64,000 nucleotides of DNA from Monosporascus cannonballus (GCA_004154925.1 QJNS01000200.1:1-64000); one strand, 5' to 3'; counted from the first letter of the stretch, positions 1 through 11,801 are shown. Translations and numbers: made by a program. The notes: generated by a model from the sequence alone, not told the origin.

Positions 1-31
<31 letters not shown>
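1..31. repeat. poly-C run at the window edge
   Basis: GG is followed by about 29 consecutive C. Together with the poly-G/poly-C pair around the N gap at 11.7 kb, this looks like a contig-end or gap-edge artefact, or a difficult homopolymer, rather than a biological element. Confidence 0.7.
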
Positions 32-32
<1 letters not shown>

Positions 33-1005
33 TCTCAATCCTCGCTCAGTGTAACCTGGCGCTTTGCCTATGCCGAAGGTTACAGCCCATGGGCGCTTCG
101 TTCACTGGGAAGGTCCTCGAACAAATGCTCGCACTATGCTCGAAAGGGATCCAAGCCCGCTCAGGCTATCCTCGATGCTCGTGCGCCATGGCATCACGTG
201 GCTAAATGTACCTTTTCAGATCGTATGCCTGTAGCTTGCCATTGACAATTATTCATCCACGCCTTGTCTTAAAGATGCAATACTCTGTCTCAGCAATGTG
301 GCCCAATCTATTACACTCCGAAGACAGGGAAACCGGCCCGGCGTTCGAGCTCTCAGATGACGTCCAGTGGCTGAATAGCTTATCCGAGGGCCTTTTATCT
401 CTGCCATGTTTGGATATAGATAAATTCATAACGCCGACGTTCCTCAGGGATGAGCACAGCAATAGTCTCTGATATTTGGAATCACGAAACTTGATGCCCC
501 TCGAAGGATGCACATTCCTTTTACAAGGCATGGAACTCTTTAGCTGCGGCAAGAAGAATGCGTAAAATCCTTTTGCAAAGATTCAAGCCGTTATTGCGCC
601 AAAGTGGCATAAGCTCGTAAGCATTGCTACAACTTCCTCACGATCTTGAGTGTGCTCGCAAACTCAGCATCGGGATAAAGGGTCGAACGAATTGCTAGTG
701 ATGAGGGATTTGTCATTTAGGGCTGCAAATGTACATTTCAGGCGTTCGATGGCGGTGCCACGGTGGCTCCAAGAGCTGTTTCGCTCTAAGCCTATCAAAA
801 AGGTTCGTCTAATCGTAGTGAAGAAGCGTGTCGTAGGCATCTTAAGCCGCTCTGAGCCTATCATCCTGTTTTCGGTGGGTGCTTGGTGGGAGCAATGGAG
901 GTTTCCCGAATAGATTACGCTGTGAGAAGGCTACGTCTGGGGTACCATATTACATAGTGAAATCATGCATCAACTCACATGATATGCCTAACCGATTATC
1001 CCTCT
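32..1005. other. intergenic stretch, no supported gene
   Basis: Normal base composition. Only short overlapping open frames without recognisable motifs are present, for example a 99-codon serine-rich frame on the minus strand at 253-552. No RNA gene or repeat was recognised. It could hold the end of a gene cut by the contig edge. Confidence 0.4.
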
Positions 1006-2109
1006 CTACCACTCTCCGTGACCGTACATGTCCCCTAAGCCTCGAAGAATATCTCTGGCTTCAGTCCGTATCTCCTCAACCAAGACACCGGCATCTTTGA
1101 CGCTGTGCACCAAGCCCACCGCGGCTCCAGCGTAAGTAGCTAGCCTGCCCTCTGGGCCCCATCCCCGATCACCAGAGCGCTCGGCTTCGTCATGCAGTCG
1201 CTTCAACTCGCCGAATTCCACCCCAGCCTGGTAGTCATGCCAGCTCTGGTTGATTATGCCTCGGGGGCTGTATTGTTCCGGCCAACCCGTTGTGCCCCGC
1301 AGTTGATTGTATAGCATGGTCCTCGCCGTGCAATGGGCGCCATCCCTAGCACGCACAACCTCGTCTTGGTAGCCCTTCTTTATGCGCGCCTCCGTAGACG
1401 CCAAAAAGCGTGTACCCATGGCGACGCCAGAGGTTCCTAGGGCCAAAGCCGCTGCAACACCTCTTCCATCTGCGATGCCGCCGGCGGCTATCAGTGGTAT
1501 CCCGGACTCACGGACAGCATCTTGGACTTCTGGGAATAAGCTCATGATACCTAGTCCGTCTTTCCGTCCGTGACCACCTGCTTCGGCACCTTGCACCACT
1601 AGCACCTCTGGGCGAGCTCTGCTTCGAGCACACTCCACAGCTTCGGCGACAGTTCCAATCTGCACCCAAATTTGGATACCGGGGGAAGCCTCATGCAGAC
1701 GTATTGTCCACTCATCGAGCTCCGGCTGTCCCTTGCTAGGTGCAAACAGCCAAGCCGCACAGGGTCTGTGCTGGCCGACTGCACGTGCCGCGACCTCAAT
1801 ATCCCCGTTCCATAACTGGAAACCGACGCCAACGGGCAAAGTTCCCTCGGACGAGAAGTGAATCACTGGGTTGTCTATTGAAGCTCGGCTAAGGAGCTCT
1901 CGAGCTGTAGCTAAGTCTGTATTCGTATCCTCAGGATTCGCGCCCGGGCCAATGAATCCCAGACCACCAGCTTTGGAAACTGCGAGCGCAAGGTGAGGCC
2001 CGGACATCACTCTCATTGGCGCAGAGATGATGAATGGCGGCTTCATCCATGGAAAGCTCGCTCGAATGCGTCCCAGGCCGGGGCCGAGTGATTGCCGTAT
2101 AGCGCTCAT
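1006..2109 (-). CDS. nitronate monooxygenase (2-nitropropane dioxygenase family)
   Basis: Intron-less, 367 aa, with family-typical length. The family consists of FMN-dependent TIM-barrel enzymes that oxidise alkyl nitronates (such as propionate-3-nitronate) with O2, a detoxifying reaction, normally in the cytosol or peroxisome. In the sequence, the N-terminal barrel start is APMRVMSGPHLALAVSKAGG (30-49) followed by LGFIG. The catalytic-loop motif QGAEAGGHG lies at 173-181 and contains the His (H180) expected to act as base. The phosphate/FMN-binding strand PLIAAGGIADGRGVAAALALG comes next (about 205-225), then GVAMGTRFLAS. The ATG is followed at once by the conserved barrel, so the start is likely correct. 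The start of fungal homologues can vary by a few residues. The neighbouring gene is about 1.3 kb away, with no sign of co-regulation. Substrate specificity cannot be told from sequence. Confidence 0.9.
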   Translation of the reverse strand: MSAIRQSLGPGLGRIRASFPWMKPPFIISAPMRVMSGPHLALAVSKAGGLGFIGPGANPEDTNTDLATARELLSRASIDNPVIHFSSEGTLPVGVGFQLWNGDIEVAARAVGQHRPCAAWLFAPSKGQPELDEWTIRLHEASPGIQIWVQIGTVAEAVECARSRARPEVLVVQGAEAGGHGRKDGLGIMSLFPEVQDAVRESGIPLIAAGGIADGRGVAAALALGTSGVAMGTRFLASTEARIKKGYQDEVVRARDGAHCTARTMLYNQLRGTTGWPEQYSPRGIINQSWHDYQAGVEFGELKRLHDEAERSGDRGWGPEGRLATYAGAAVGLVHSVKDAGVLVEEIRTEARDILRGLGDMYGHGEW

Positions 2110-3417
2110 CTGTCGTCATTTAGCGATTATGTCCTCAAGCATCACTCCAAATACCAACCGTGTGCTCCGTGATACGGCGGCGGTATCACGTCTAATTCTG
2201 TTGTACCTTCGACTTTACGTCCTGCTCCACAGTTCAACAGCAGCTACTACATAGTATGTTGCCGGTGATGGATGGATGATTGCGTGTGATTCCATTAGTT
2301 TGCCTATCGTCCTTCGTCGGAATGGCCACTGTTTTAACTTACGTAATGGGCAGATCACTCGTGCAGTACCCCGCCAAGGATTGCACGACAGATACTACGG
2401 TGCCGCCCACTGAGCCAACTTTTCTAACAACTCCAGCAACAACACAGAATGCACGGGCCTGGGCTCTTGTTGCGAATAGAGCTATTTGGTGACCTAGAAG
2501 CCCTCGTTGCTTGTATTATGATCCCGGCCTGCTAATTTGAAGATGTATTTAGGCTAAATACATCATTAAACTCTGCTTGTCGAAGATAGGCCGAAGAGCC
2601 GTCAGATTGTAGAGTAGCCTTGGAGTTTTGGAGACCACACAATTATAAGAAGTTGTGGGTCGTCCTTACCCCTATTCTCACCCCTATTCCAGCACTACTT
2701 TCCTAAAACGTTCACAACGAGTGCCCAGGACGGCCGTTCCATAATTGAAATAGTTGCCATGAGTAGATATCATTATTAAAATCCAACACGTTCACCACTG
2801 TCACTTTGTAGGACACAGCCATAATTATCATTAGAGCTGGAGCGTTTATGTGCATGTACCCCGGAATCAAGGCGTGGTCTCAGGGCCCAGAGTTACTATT
2901 TAAGGCCAAGATCTCAACTCCCAACTGTTATGAATAAAATTCGTCTTAATATCAATATTTGCGTTGCCACTGTGTAGCCGATAAAGTTAAGCAAACATCG
3001 AAGACAACATTCTTAGCGTTGAGCGGTCATGACATAAAGATTCAGGCCGCCAGAGCGTCAGCACATCTATTGGCGTATGTAGCAGTTAGGAATCTGCTTC
3101 AGTAAAGCTACCGTCGTAAATTCAGCCACGCGCTTAGTATGTGTTCACTCCTCCGCCTCAGGCCTCTTAGTGAACGTAGCCTTGCCATGGCAAGAACCCA
3201 GAAATACAGAACCCCCTTCCAGAAGCGAAATCGTTTTTCCCCAAGTAAAAGCCGACGCGAGAAGTCGATCCTATCCTACTCGGTATTTCCTAGTCTAGAT
3301 CTCCCTCGGAGACGCCTCAAAGCGAGAGAACAAAAAGTGCATGGAACCGACATTAGGTTGTCTACAGCCGGAGTGTACATGTCCATATGATAGCAGCCAG
3401 AGCACCCTCCGTAAGCA
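2110..3417. other. intergenic stretch, no supported gene
   Basis: This holds the upstream region of the nitronate monooxygenase gene and the downstream region of the unknown four-exon gene. The open frames here (such as 83 codons at 3139-3390, plus) are short, basic and without motifs. No RNA gene or repeat was recognised. Confidence 0.4.
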
Positions 3418-4736
3418 CTATGTCTCTACCTTAGAAGGCCCCCCCTTGGACGACTCTCCCTTGGAAGACTCTCCCTTAGTCTTTTGGGGTCTCGGCTTGA
3501 CGATCAACGTGTAGTCCTGGTAGGCCTTGATTCTCCTGCGCTCGAAGTCGATGGCCAGAAGCGCATCCATCATCTTCCGGTGGGCCGCCGCAAGAGCGAA
3601 CTCAATTTCGCTCGGCCTCGCGCCCGGCTTGCGATTCTCCTTGAACTCATCCATTTGGCGCTGGATCTGGTCGCGCCACGCGGGCCATTCCTTGAGGACG
3701 TCGCCCTTTTTATACATGACCATCTCCTCGGACGCGTTGATGAGCCACTGCGCGGCGATCCAGAGGACGTCGAAGTGGGCCTTGGTCCGCTCCGGATTCT
3801 CGAAGTACAGCTTGACGGCGGGATACGCGGCCGCGACCTTGGTGGACTTGGTGAGCAGTCTGTCCTTGTTGTCCAGCCTCAGCAGGACGGTGTGGAAGAA
3901 TCTGTAGCCCTTCATCATCGCCTTGGTGAATACGGGCCCGGCAAAAGGATTCAGGCTGCCGTCTACTGGGAGTTAGCCTGCACTCTCCGAGCTCGCTTAG
4001 CAGAGGTCATAAACCCACCCCGGCAGACTTCCGTGATGCAATCATTCAGCATAACTACATCCGCAAAAGGCACCGTCTTCAGACTTTCCTCCTTTTTCAC
4101 TGCATCTCTCTCGGTGATCTGGAACTTGTCCGTGACGCACATACGGATGAGTTCATAAGCCGAGCCAATGATGATCTCCGCCCTCTTGCGAGATTCTTGG
4201 ATGTCCTTGCTGACCTGGTAGATCATCAATTTCAGGACGGCGGTCACCAACCGGTCCGCTATCCACCAGCGCATCAGCCAGGTCCCTTAGACATCAACAA
4301 CATGGAAGAAACCCACTCTGGAAATTTGGGTTGATATGTTTGGTCGCCTTAGTGCGTTCGCAGATCTCACTCGCGAAGAGGAATAAATCGGCTCGCCTTG
4401 GGACTCCTACGCCCCGCATGTTATTCAAAATCGGGCCTTTCAATTTGTCGTAAACCGCCTCTTTCTCGTCGACTGGGAGCGCAGAGGCACACTACGAAGA
4501 GTTAGTGTTGCCCTTGTAGAACGAGCTAGAGGCAAGAGGTCAAGGATGTTCACAGAAGCCCCAAACTGGGACACTGATGGAAATACCGATAGGGGTCTAG
4601 CCTGTGGAGGGGCACTAACGACGCAGTCAATATCGATCTCAACATGGGGATCAAGGATTGTATTGAGGATAGATGGAGGTAGAACGTCTCGAGATATCAG
4701 ACGTCCGTCTTCGTCAAACATGTCGGGTGTAATCAT
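3418..4736 (-). CDS. unrecognised 381-aa alpha-helical protein, four exons
   Basis: I do not recognise this family. Frame-consistent exons are 4736-4554, 4491-4317, 4258-4019 and 3965-3418 (stop included): 1146 nt in total, 381 aa. Introns are 62, 58 and 53 nt, with GTGAAC or GTGGGT donors. Branch sites CACTAACTC and GCTAACTC are seen in the first and third, and acceptors are CGTAG, GATAG and CAG. The last acceptor is CAGTAG, so a 3-nt alternative (exon from 3962) is equally in frame. The start ATG at 4736 is the first in frame; a second Met follows five residues later. The protein begins MITPDMFDEDG. The middle is rich in charged helices, for example VSKDIQESRKRAEIIIGSAY, with no signal peptide or membrane segment. 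It ends in a lysine/serine tail carrying GESSK copies. The middle exon 2 and the splice joins were found only by frame continuity. Confidence 0.7.
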
Positions 4737-5636
4737 TGTGGGCGGACGTCGTAGGAAGAGTATCAACTGGACGGCTGGCGACAATAGAGAAAGGCGAAAC
4801 AGTAAAATTCTGGGGGAAGAAAGTAAGTTCTCGATGCTCCAGAGATGGGGTGTGCGTTTGAGTCGAGGGAGAGCTCAAAACATACATCGAGGAAGAGATA
4901 CCAGAACTTATACATAATTGGAAGGCGAATAGATCGAATTGAATCACTTGTCTAACCTATCCCGTAACTAAATGTAGGGGTACTAAGGTCCACGGAGAAG
5001 AGAGAGGAAGATCATCCGACATAGGAGCCGAACAAACACTGGAACGGGTGCCTGATGGGTGGGAAGTTATCATCACCCATCTGAAGTGACGGCGAGGAAT
5101 CATCGTTTGCCTACGTCGAACCACCTGCTGCCAGTGACAAAACACGGCGAACAGTTCATGGGGGCGAGTCCAGCCAGTTCGTCTGAATCTAGAGAATCCA
5201 CAAGCCAGTTATGCCACACATTCTCCCGACAAAGCCATGATTAGGTTGCAAATACAGGTTGTATATACGGGAAATCAGATGAGGACCTAGGCGTAGAACC
5301 TGCCGCCGAAGGCATCGCCGCCTTTTCGCAAACATAAATATCCGATCTGAGAAAACTGGTACACGAGTCACAATCTCGCCGAGTCCCTGGTTTGTTCATG
5401 TGGATCTTGCTGTCTTGGATCATTATATTTTATACATTACATAATAGAAACCCGCCTCGGAGAGCCCAGATCGGGTAATACTACGGCCCTATACACAAAT
5501 TCGTCTATTATATACACGAAATTAGCCTCGGGAACCATATATCTCGGAGGTTACATACAGCTACAACTCACCATTGTCGTCACCGTCATGCTCTCGTTCC
5601 ATTGCCTCACTCATCACTCCTTTACACATCGCCTAA
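4737..5636. other. intergenic stretch, no supported gene
   Basis: This lies between the start of the unknown four-exon gene and the stop of the alkaline phosphatase gene. Several 60-77 codon open frames overlap on both strands without recognisable motifs. AT content rises around 5420-5560 (TATACA-rich), consistent with a 3' untranslated or terminator region of the phosphatase gene. Confidence 0.4.
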
Positions 5637-7763
5637 TCAATGCTCGCCGCATGAACCGCCTGGCCTGTCATTAGGACGTCCGAGACCCAGACAGGAAGCG
5701 ATCTTGTAGAAGACATCGACGTTGTTGTAGACGCCGCCGAAGGTCTCCTGACACGGTCCCTGCGCGAAGACGGGAACGTCGGTCAGGGAGTGGACGCCGA
5801 CGGGCTCGCTCGTTGGCAGGGTGCCGTTGACGATAAACCCGTCGGGCGACTCCTCAGGGTTCGCGAAGTAGTCGTCCTCTTCGAACCCGGGCATGGCCGA
5901 GGTGGGCTCGCGCGGGCCGCGGCGGCGCACGCGATAGTCCTCACGGATATCCGGGTGCGCGCCGAAGCCGCTGGCGATGGCGTAGCGGGGGTCCCAGTTG
6001 ACGGGGAAGTTGGGGCCCGTGCCATAAGACACGCCTCCCGCCTCCTCCGTGTACTGCGAGAGCCCCGACTGCTCGTAGATGCCGACCGCCCTGCGCTTCT
6101 GCCGGTCGCCCTTCGCCCCCGCCAGGTACTTGGTGTCGGCGTTGCCGAAGACGTCGAAGCCGTGCCCGTGGTCCGCAGTGACGAGCACGAGGGTATCGCC
6201 GAGCTCGCCGATGGCCTCAAGGTGTGCGACGGTCGCGCGCACCGTGTCGTCGAGCTCCAGCAGGTCGCCGAGTGCGCGGTCGTAGTCGAGCGTGTGCATT
6301 TGCTTGTCGATGGAGGCCGCCTCGGACATGAGGAAGAAGCCGTCCTCGCCGCCGCGCTCGTGCAGGATGTCGATGGCCTTAAGGGTCATCTCCTTGAGGC
6401 CCGGTAGGTCGAGCGCAGGGTCCTCGGATCCCGTGGGGCTGTTCTCGAAGTTCTCGAGGTTCTTGGTAAAGACGTTGCGGTCCAGCCACACGGGGAAGTG
6501 TGACTGGCAGAAGATGCCCAGGGCTTTGCTGCTGTTGCCGAGATCGAGCAGAGACGTCTTATTCAGGCTGATTTCGTAGCCCGCATCGGCGAACTTGGCG
6601 TAGTAGTCCTCGCCGTTGTAGCTTCCGGAACCCGGAACGAATTGCTCAGCACCGCCACCAAACCAAACGTCGGGGCCGCCCTGGTTAGTCCAGCTATAGT
6701 TGGAAAGGCCATTCAGGGACATGTCCACAAGCGCGCCGTAGTCATATCGCGATCGTGAGTGGCCAGAAAGGGCGATAGGAGTAGCATCGGCGATAGCGGC
6801 AGTCGAGACTGCACCCCAAGCAGAGTCCCAGATGCGAACCAACAGCTCAACAATCGTTTCCACCTTCGGATCATCGAAATGGTCCGACGAGGAGTCAACA
6901 TAAACCCCCATGGCGTTTACAGTGCTCTTGTGCCCAGTATACAAAGCGGAAGCGGAGTTGGCACTATCCGTGATGAAGCTGTCAATCGAGTGAGTCTACC
7001 CGAGCCTGTTAGTTCAATGAATGAATGACCTCAACGCTATATAGGCGGGATTTAGAAGCTAACCATCTGATGGCCCAGAACCGGGAACTGGTCCATCTGC
7101 AGCAGACTCTGGTATTTGCCGTTGATGCTCTTGTGGGCCAGAAGACGGGCCGCAGTGATCATATTAGTGGTCATACCGTCGCCTACGGGTTACACAGATT
7201 AACAACCATCGCGGAATAAGTTGGACCCCGGGTGAATACGCACCAATGAACAGGATGACGTTCTTCGCCTTTTTCTTCATGGCAAGAGGTCGTACGACCC
7301 AATTGGCGGTGGTCGCCTTGTCACCGAAGTAGTTAAGCGTAACTTCATAGTTGCCTGGCTCATATATGGCCAGCTTGCGGTAGATTTTGGACGCGACATT
7401 GACCACCGACGGGGTGTCAGCATCCTCGGCGAAGAGGTCTTCGTACCATGAGAAGTCCCACTTCTCGAGCTCAGGCTCCGAGACATCGAAGAACTTCGTG
7501 ATGCTCTTGGCCGTCCCGCCCTCCTTCTTGATCGTCACGGAGAATTTCTCGTCGGGGACGCCGTCGTTGAAAGCCTCCGAGCCGTTGACCGGCGCGTGGA
7601 CTTCGAGACGGAGGTCGAACAGCTGGCCGGGCAGGAAGTCAGACTGGTCTGGCGGCAGGACGCATCCCAGGGTCGGGCACGATCCCAGCCGCCGGAAGGT
7701 CTGAGCAGAAGCGAGGGACAATAGAGCTGCCGTAGTGGCAAGGATGTTCGCCCTGCCGATCAT
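5637..7763 (-). CDS. secreted alkaline phosphatase, three exons
   Basis: Exons 7763-7244, 7182-7064 and 6995-5637 give 665 aa. Introns are 61 and 68 nt, the second with GAACTAACAGG before a GTAG acceptor. Residues 1-20 form a signal peptide (MIGRANILATTAALLSLASA), followed by an N-terminal region seen in fungal alkaline phosphatase-like proteins (GSCPTLGCVLPPDQ). Metal and catalytic residues of the alkaline phosphatase superfamily are present: FIGDG at the exon 1/2 junction, nucleophile Ser224 in FITDSANSAS, SEAASIDKQMH (about 437-447), TADHGH (486-491) and His615 in VHSLTDV. The enzyme hydrolyses phosphate monoesters outside the cell or in the secretory path, using two Zn and one Mg ion. Many NxS/T sites fit secretion. 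The usual EGGRIDHA motif is replaced by SEAASIDKQM, as in the divergent fungal branch. No regulatory site was identified. Confidence 0.9.
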
Positions 7764-9210
7764 CCTGGCTAGTTGACGAGGGATTGACTAAGGAATCTCA
7801 ATTCCGCTAAGTCGTCACGCAAAAGCCCTGGGTAAGAATCGATGGACCTCGAGAGCTCCAGAGATCACGGGAGCTGGATGTCCAGCTCATTAAATAGAGC
7901 AGGTCAAACCTGTCAATTAAAGTGGGCATCACGCATCTCACCCACGCACCATGCCATTGAAGCTGCAAGTGGAAAGACAGGCCCCGTCCAATCAGCCGCG
8001 TGCTCATTTTGCCACAGTTTCTCGGTCAAATCAATTGGATCAGCTTCCATTTGGCACAGCGAGGATCCGATTCGGCGGGGGCCCGGGGGCTCGTTTTATT
8101 GGCCATGGACACGATGGCAAATGAACGACGGACTAACAAATCGATCATTGAAGCTATCAACGATCCCCACGGGAGAAGCTGCAGAATCAGGGGACTCGCT
8201 AGGAGCACGTGCTCACTATGAGTTCCCGTTCAACCGGGATAGAATAGGGCGACTGGGTACATTTGCTGAATTGGAGAATCCCTTAGGCCGAGAATCAGTG
8301 AGCTCCGGCGACGGCGATAATGCAACTCGTTGATTAAGGGTGTACTCCGTAAACTGCATCGGTTTTACATCATAAGCCTCTTCCGCTCGACTTAGTTCGG
8401 CTGAATGCGGGTTTAACGGGCTACAATTTGAGCAGTGAGGTCGGCATGCTTGGCACCGCAAAGAGTTGATTCGAATACTACATCATTCAGCTTATTGCCC
8501 CATGGATGAATGTCGTTCAGTCAACCGCCTGAAGGTCCAGGGAAATTCTTGGCACGGTTGCGGGGACCGCGGGAAGGAGCTTGATCGAAAACGTGGGTCG
8601 ATTTGGGGCCGCTGATTGGTTTATTTTCCATTAAAGCCAAACTAACTAGCTGCCTGAACGGCGATAGCTTCAACCGCATATTGAAGGTTGATAGTGTATT
8701 GCTTTGTACGCAGTATGCATTTGACGTGCAAGATACGCGTTTGGCGTGGGTACGCTCCGCTTTGTGGCGCAAAGTGACCGAAATTTGTACGGGTCCGGCA
8801 GAGGAGATGAGTCAATAGGAGTAGGACTCTAAAGGACTTCTCCAAACGGGGAGGCCCTTAGAGTGAGGAGTTCAGGTTGCCCTATTTCTACGGCTACTCA
8901 GGCCATGCCGGCAGGTTTTCCGTTGAAGCCACAATGAACCCTAGTTGGAGGTGCGTACCGCCACCTCCAACCAACACATCGTCCCACCGAGTTCAGATAA
9001 GGAAGGCCGGTAGCCGCACCTATATAGCATATGGGCTCCAGCTAAATTGGCGCCATCGATATGACGAGACTCGAGTTGAGCTTCGTCCTAAACCCATTGA
9101 TGCAATAAGATCTCGCACGTGGGTAGCCGCTCTATGGAAGTCTGAGCTGCGTTCGAAACTCGTAGGCTTCCGACGGCACTTGGAACGTATGCAGATGACA
9201 CCAGGAAAGC
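7764..9210. other. intergenic stretch, no supported gene
   Basis: Contains the promoter side of the alkaline phosphatase gene and the 3' side of the QTRT2-like gene. A 143-codon plus-strand frame (8877-9308) runs antisense into the end of the QTRT2-like gene and has no motifs, so it is not called. A perfect short inverted repeat (CCTCTAAGGG-like, around 8828-8863) flanks AACGGGG and could be a terminator-like hairpin; its role is unknown. Confidence 0.35.
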
Positions 9211-10741
9211 TCACTCGTTTACTACGGCGAAGCCTTTCTTATGTAACTCCTGGGAATTGGCTTCAGGGACAACCGGGGTCTCGGTCCCTTCGGCGGCAGC
9301 TCCCGTAACTGCGAGTCCCGCCATTTCGGCATCGATTGTCGGGTCTCCTCTCCCGTCGGCATCGTACTTTTCCCAGGCCGGTCGATTGATTTTAGGCTGT
9401 CCGCCCTCGGCTTTAAAGTGGTACCCTCGAGCCCGAGGTCTCTCCCCTGTGCCTTTCGGCAGTTCGGAATCGTAAACCCTGAAAAACGACTCAACGTGCT
9501 CTTCGAACGTTGAGGGCTCTGCTGCTATGCTCGAACGAATTCCAGCAAAGAAGTCGTTGATGACGTAGTGGTTATGGATCTGCAATAAAGTCCAACCGAG
9601 CATCTCTTTGGCGTTCAGTAGGTGTTGAAGATAGGCACGGTGGTGCTTGGTGCAGGCATAACAGCCGCACCCGTCCTTCAGGGGCATCAGAGATACTTGA
9701 TGGTCCCGGGACCACATGTCGATGCCAAGCGGAAGCACTTTCTCTGTCTTACCTGAAGACGGCGGAGGAAAGGAGAAGGTGAGAGCAACTCCAGCGTCCG
9801 AAATGGCATTGACAAACGGTACTGTGAATATATCGACGCCTAGCCGCACCTGCCTCAGGATTTCCTGTGGAGTAACAAGGAAATCCAAGGAGAGACGTGG
9901 AAGAGACTGCAAAGCACTGTAGTCTGCCAAATCGGGGAGGATGTCCGTGTCATACACGGCCAAGCCTGATAAGCCGTCGATGTGATCCTCTGCCAGGCGG
10001 TTGAGGTAGTCCCATTGCATAGAATAGGGGACCGGAAGGAGGGGCGCGAAGATATGGGTATCCGACGGCTTGCCACTCTCGTCTGCATTTAAGGCCTTGA
10101 AGAATTGGGCCAGCCACTCCTCGGTCCTCTCCACCATGCGAAGCTGTCTCTTAGCGTTTGGGATCTTTTGTTTAGTTTCCCCGTATCCGAAAGTGAGGTC
10201 CGCGAGCGGGATGGCGATATCAGGCTTCAGTGTGCGAATAGCTTGACAGTATGCCTCATTCTTGAGCTGCTGGAACCCCGTGGAGGTATATATGGAGATG
10301 AAGTGCTGTCCATTTCCCATCGGAGCTGTCACAGCGGGATGCCTTCGAGCACCGAGTACTGTAGTCATCGACGGCGGCATAGCAGTGAATGCTTCAAGCG
10401 GACTATTGCCCCCCACCGTGATATTGAAAATAGCGGGCGAGACCCTCTTCGGCGAAGTTTCCATGACTGCGTAGCATTAGCTCTACCCCTATCACGATAT
10501 AGACATCGTACGGCAACTTACAATCTTCAAGTGCCATGTAAGACCCTGCGAATGGTGTATGCTTGGCCAAAACATCCGGCGTTATATGAGGCACCGCTCC
10601 TCGAGATGTGAGCCCGAAAAAGTTAGGGGTATCGACAGGTTGGCTCTTTGGCAACGCCAACCGGCCAACTCTTGCAGCACCCTCAGCGACACTTTTCACC
10701 ACGTTGAATACCATTCCGTAGTCTTCCTGGTGGCTGCTCAT
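9211..10741 (-). CDS. queuine tRNA-ribosyltransferase accessory subunit 2-like protein
   Basis: Exons 10741-10522 and 10466-9211, with a 55-nt intron (GTAAGT...GCTAATGCTACGCAG), encode 491 aa. In eukaryotes QTRT2 pairs with the catalytic QTRT1 subunit to exchange guanine-34 for queuine in tRNAs with GUN anticodons; QTRT2 sits on the outer mitochondrial membrane in mammals. The sequence shows the TGT barrel: FFGLTSRGAVPHITPD near the N-terminus, PDIAIPLADLTFGYG, then LGVDIFTVPFVNAISDAGVA. The zinc site is C-x-C-x2-C (Cys340, 342, 345) with a His about 26 residues on (HNHY). The catalytic Asp motif of bacterial TGT is not evident, as expected for the accessory subunit. An ATG at 10819 in the same frame would add 26 lysine/serine-rich residues. 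The variable C-terminal tail is Ala/Glu-rich. No QTRT1 gene lies in the window. Confidence 0.85.
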
Positions 10742-10846
10742 CCTGCTTTTCTTTTTCTTTGACTCTAATCGATTTGGCTGAGTGGATGAGTCAGTAATTG
10801 ACGAAGGTTGGTTTGACATAAAAGAGTAAGTGAAGCGATCGACTGC

Positions 10847-10863
10847 CCGGCCCGGCCCGGCCC
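10847..10863. repeat. short CCCGG tandem repeat
   Basis: Three to four copies of a CCCGG unit (CCCGGCCCGGCCCGG) lie about 110 bp upstream of the chosen QTRT2-like start, inside the 5' region. GC-only and prone to slippage. Function unknown. Confidence 0.6.
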
Positions 10864-10981
10864 GGTACATAAACCACAGAATATAAACTAACGACGGTAT
10901 TGTATGAGGTGGCTTTATTTCCAGGTACACGGGCTGTGTTTCAATAGTATTCCCAACTCGAGATTAACGTGGATTTGAGGT

Positions 10982-11113
10982 TCAAGAAAATGTGCTGATT
11001 GCACGCCTGGCGTCGGGCAGTGGGAGCAGCTTGGCAGCTGACATCTCGAGGCTGCTGAACTTGGAGGCTTGTGCTCCGTAGTCGGTGAGATTTTGGACCT
11101 CGAGGACGTTCAT
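10982..11113 (-). other. possible 43-codon terminal exon or small ORF
   Basis: An ATG-to-TGA frame of 43 codons with coding-like composition (begins MNVLEVQNLTDYGAQASKFS). The ATG is preceded by CATATGCAG, which could be a splice acceptor, so it may be the last exon of a gene whose upstream exons were not found, or a relic. No family was recognised. Confidence 0.2.
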
Positions 11114-11731
11114 CCTGCATATGTAGATACTGCCGGTTATTTTGTTATGCGGCTTTAATGCGTGTATGGGATATCTACAACTTAACGAAACACACGGAAG
11201 TATATCCTTAGCGTCATCGCATGAAGTCCTAAGACTTTGCTTTCACGAGAATATATTACGAAGTCTTGAACGAAACCTACAAGCCTCCTTTTCTCTGCGT
11301 AACAAAGTTTTATCTTCTATTACGTCCGTAAGTCCCCCCATTCATATCAGTCAGTGTCCGGCTGTCGGCTAATGTACCTATCTAAGTTCTAATGAGCTAA
11401 AGCCTTGTTCGCGCCACGGAGAAAGCCGCAGCCTCCGGACCAATCACGAGAAGCGGTCCTCAGCGCTCTTTTGTTTCCTTGCTGCCTGCTTCGTGTTTTG
11501 GCCTTGTCGTCCTTTGCATACATACATGCACTCTCAAATGCCCGCCCCTCACGCCTTGCCTTGTCGTCTCCGGCTGACTGAGCAGGATCTCGGTCCGACC
11601 CGTCGATGGCGTCTTAATCGCCAAACTTTGTAATTTAAACACGTTTGCTCGAATATCCAGCGTTATATAGCAAGAGGCGCAGCTGCATTTTATTCTATGA
11701 ATCGAATAGCCACAGGCGTAATTTCTAGTCC

Positions 11732-11732
<1 letters not shown>
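11114..11732. other. intergenic stretch, no supported gene
   Basis: Short motif-free frames only. It leads into the poly-G tract and the assembly gap. Confidence 0.4.
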
Positions 11733-11764
<32 letters not shown>

Positions 11765-11801
11765 NNNNNNNNNNTTTTATGCCCCGCCCCCCCCCCCCCC
11801 C
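11733..11801. other. assembly gap between poly-G and poly-C
   Basis: A run of about 32 G is followed by ten N (11765-11774), a short TTTTATGCCCCG stretch and about 15 C. The gap length is a placeholder. The flanking homopolymers are complementary, suggesting a sequencing stop or a hairpin/quadruplex-forming tract. The LCCL gene begins about 90 bp downstream, so its promoter may be incomplete. Confidence 0.85.

Noticed and set aside
253..552. 99-codon serine-rich minus-strand frame near the contig edge
   Set aside because: No recognisable domain; could be part of a cut gene but cannot be supported.
5783..6407. 145- and 205-codon frames overlapping the alkaline phosphatase
   Set aside because: Arg/Ser- or Val/Ala-rich shadows of the GC-rich phosphatase exon.
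8877..9308. 143-codon plus-strand open frame
   Set aside because: It overlaps the QTRT2-like gene antisense, has no motifs and no coding-like start context.
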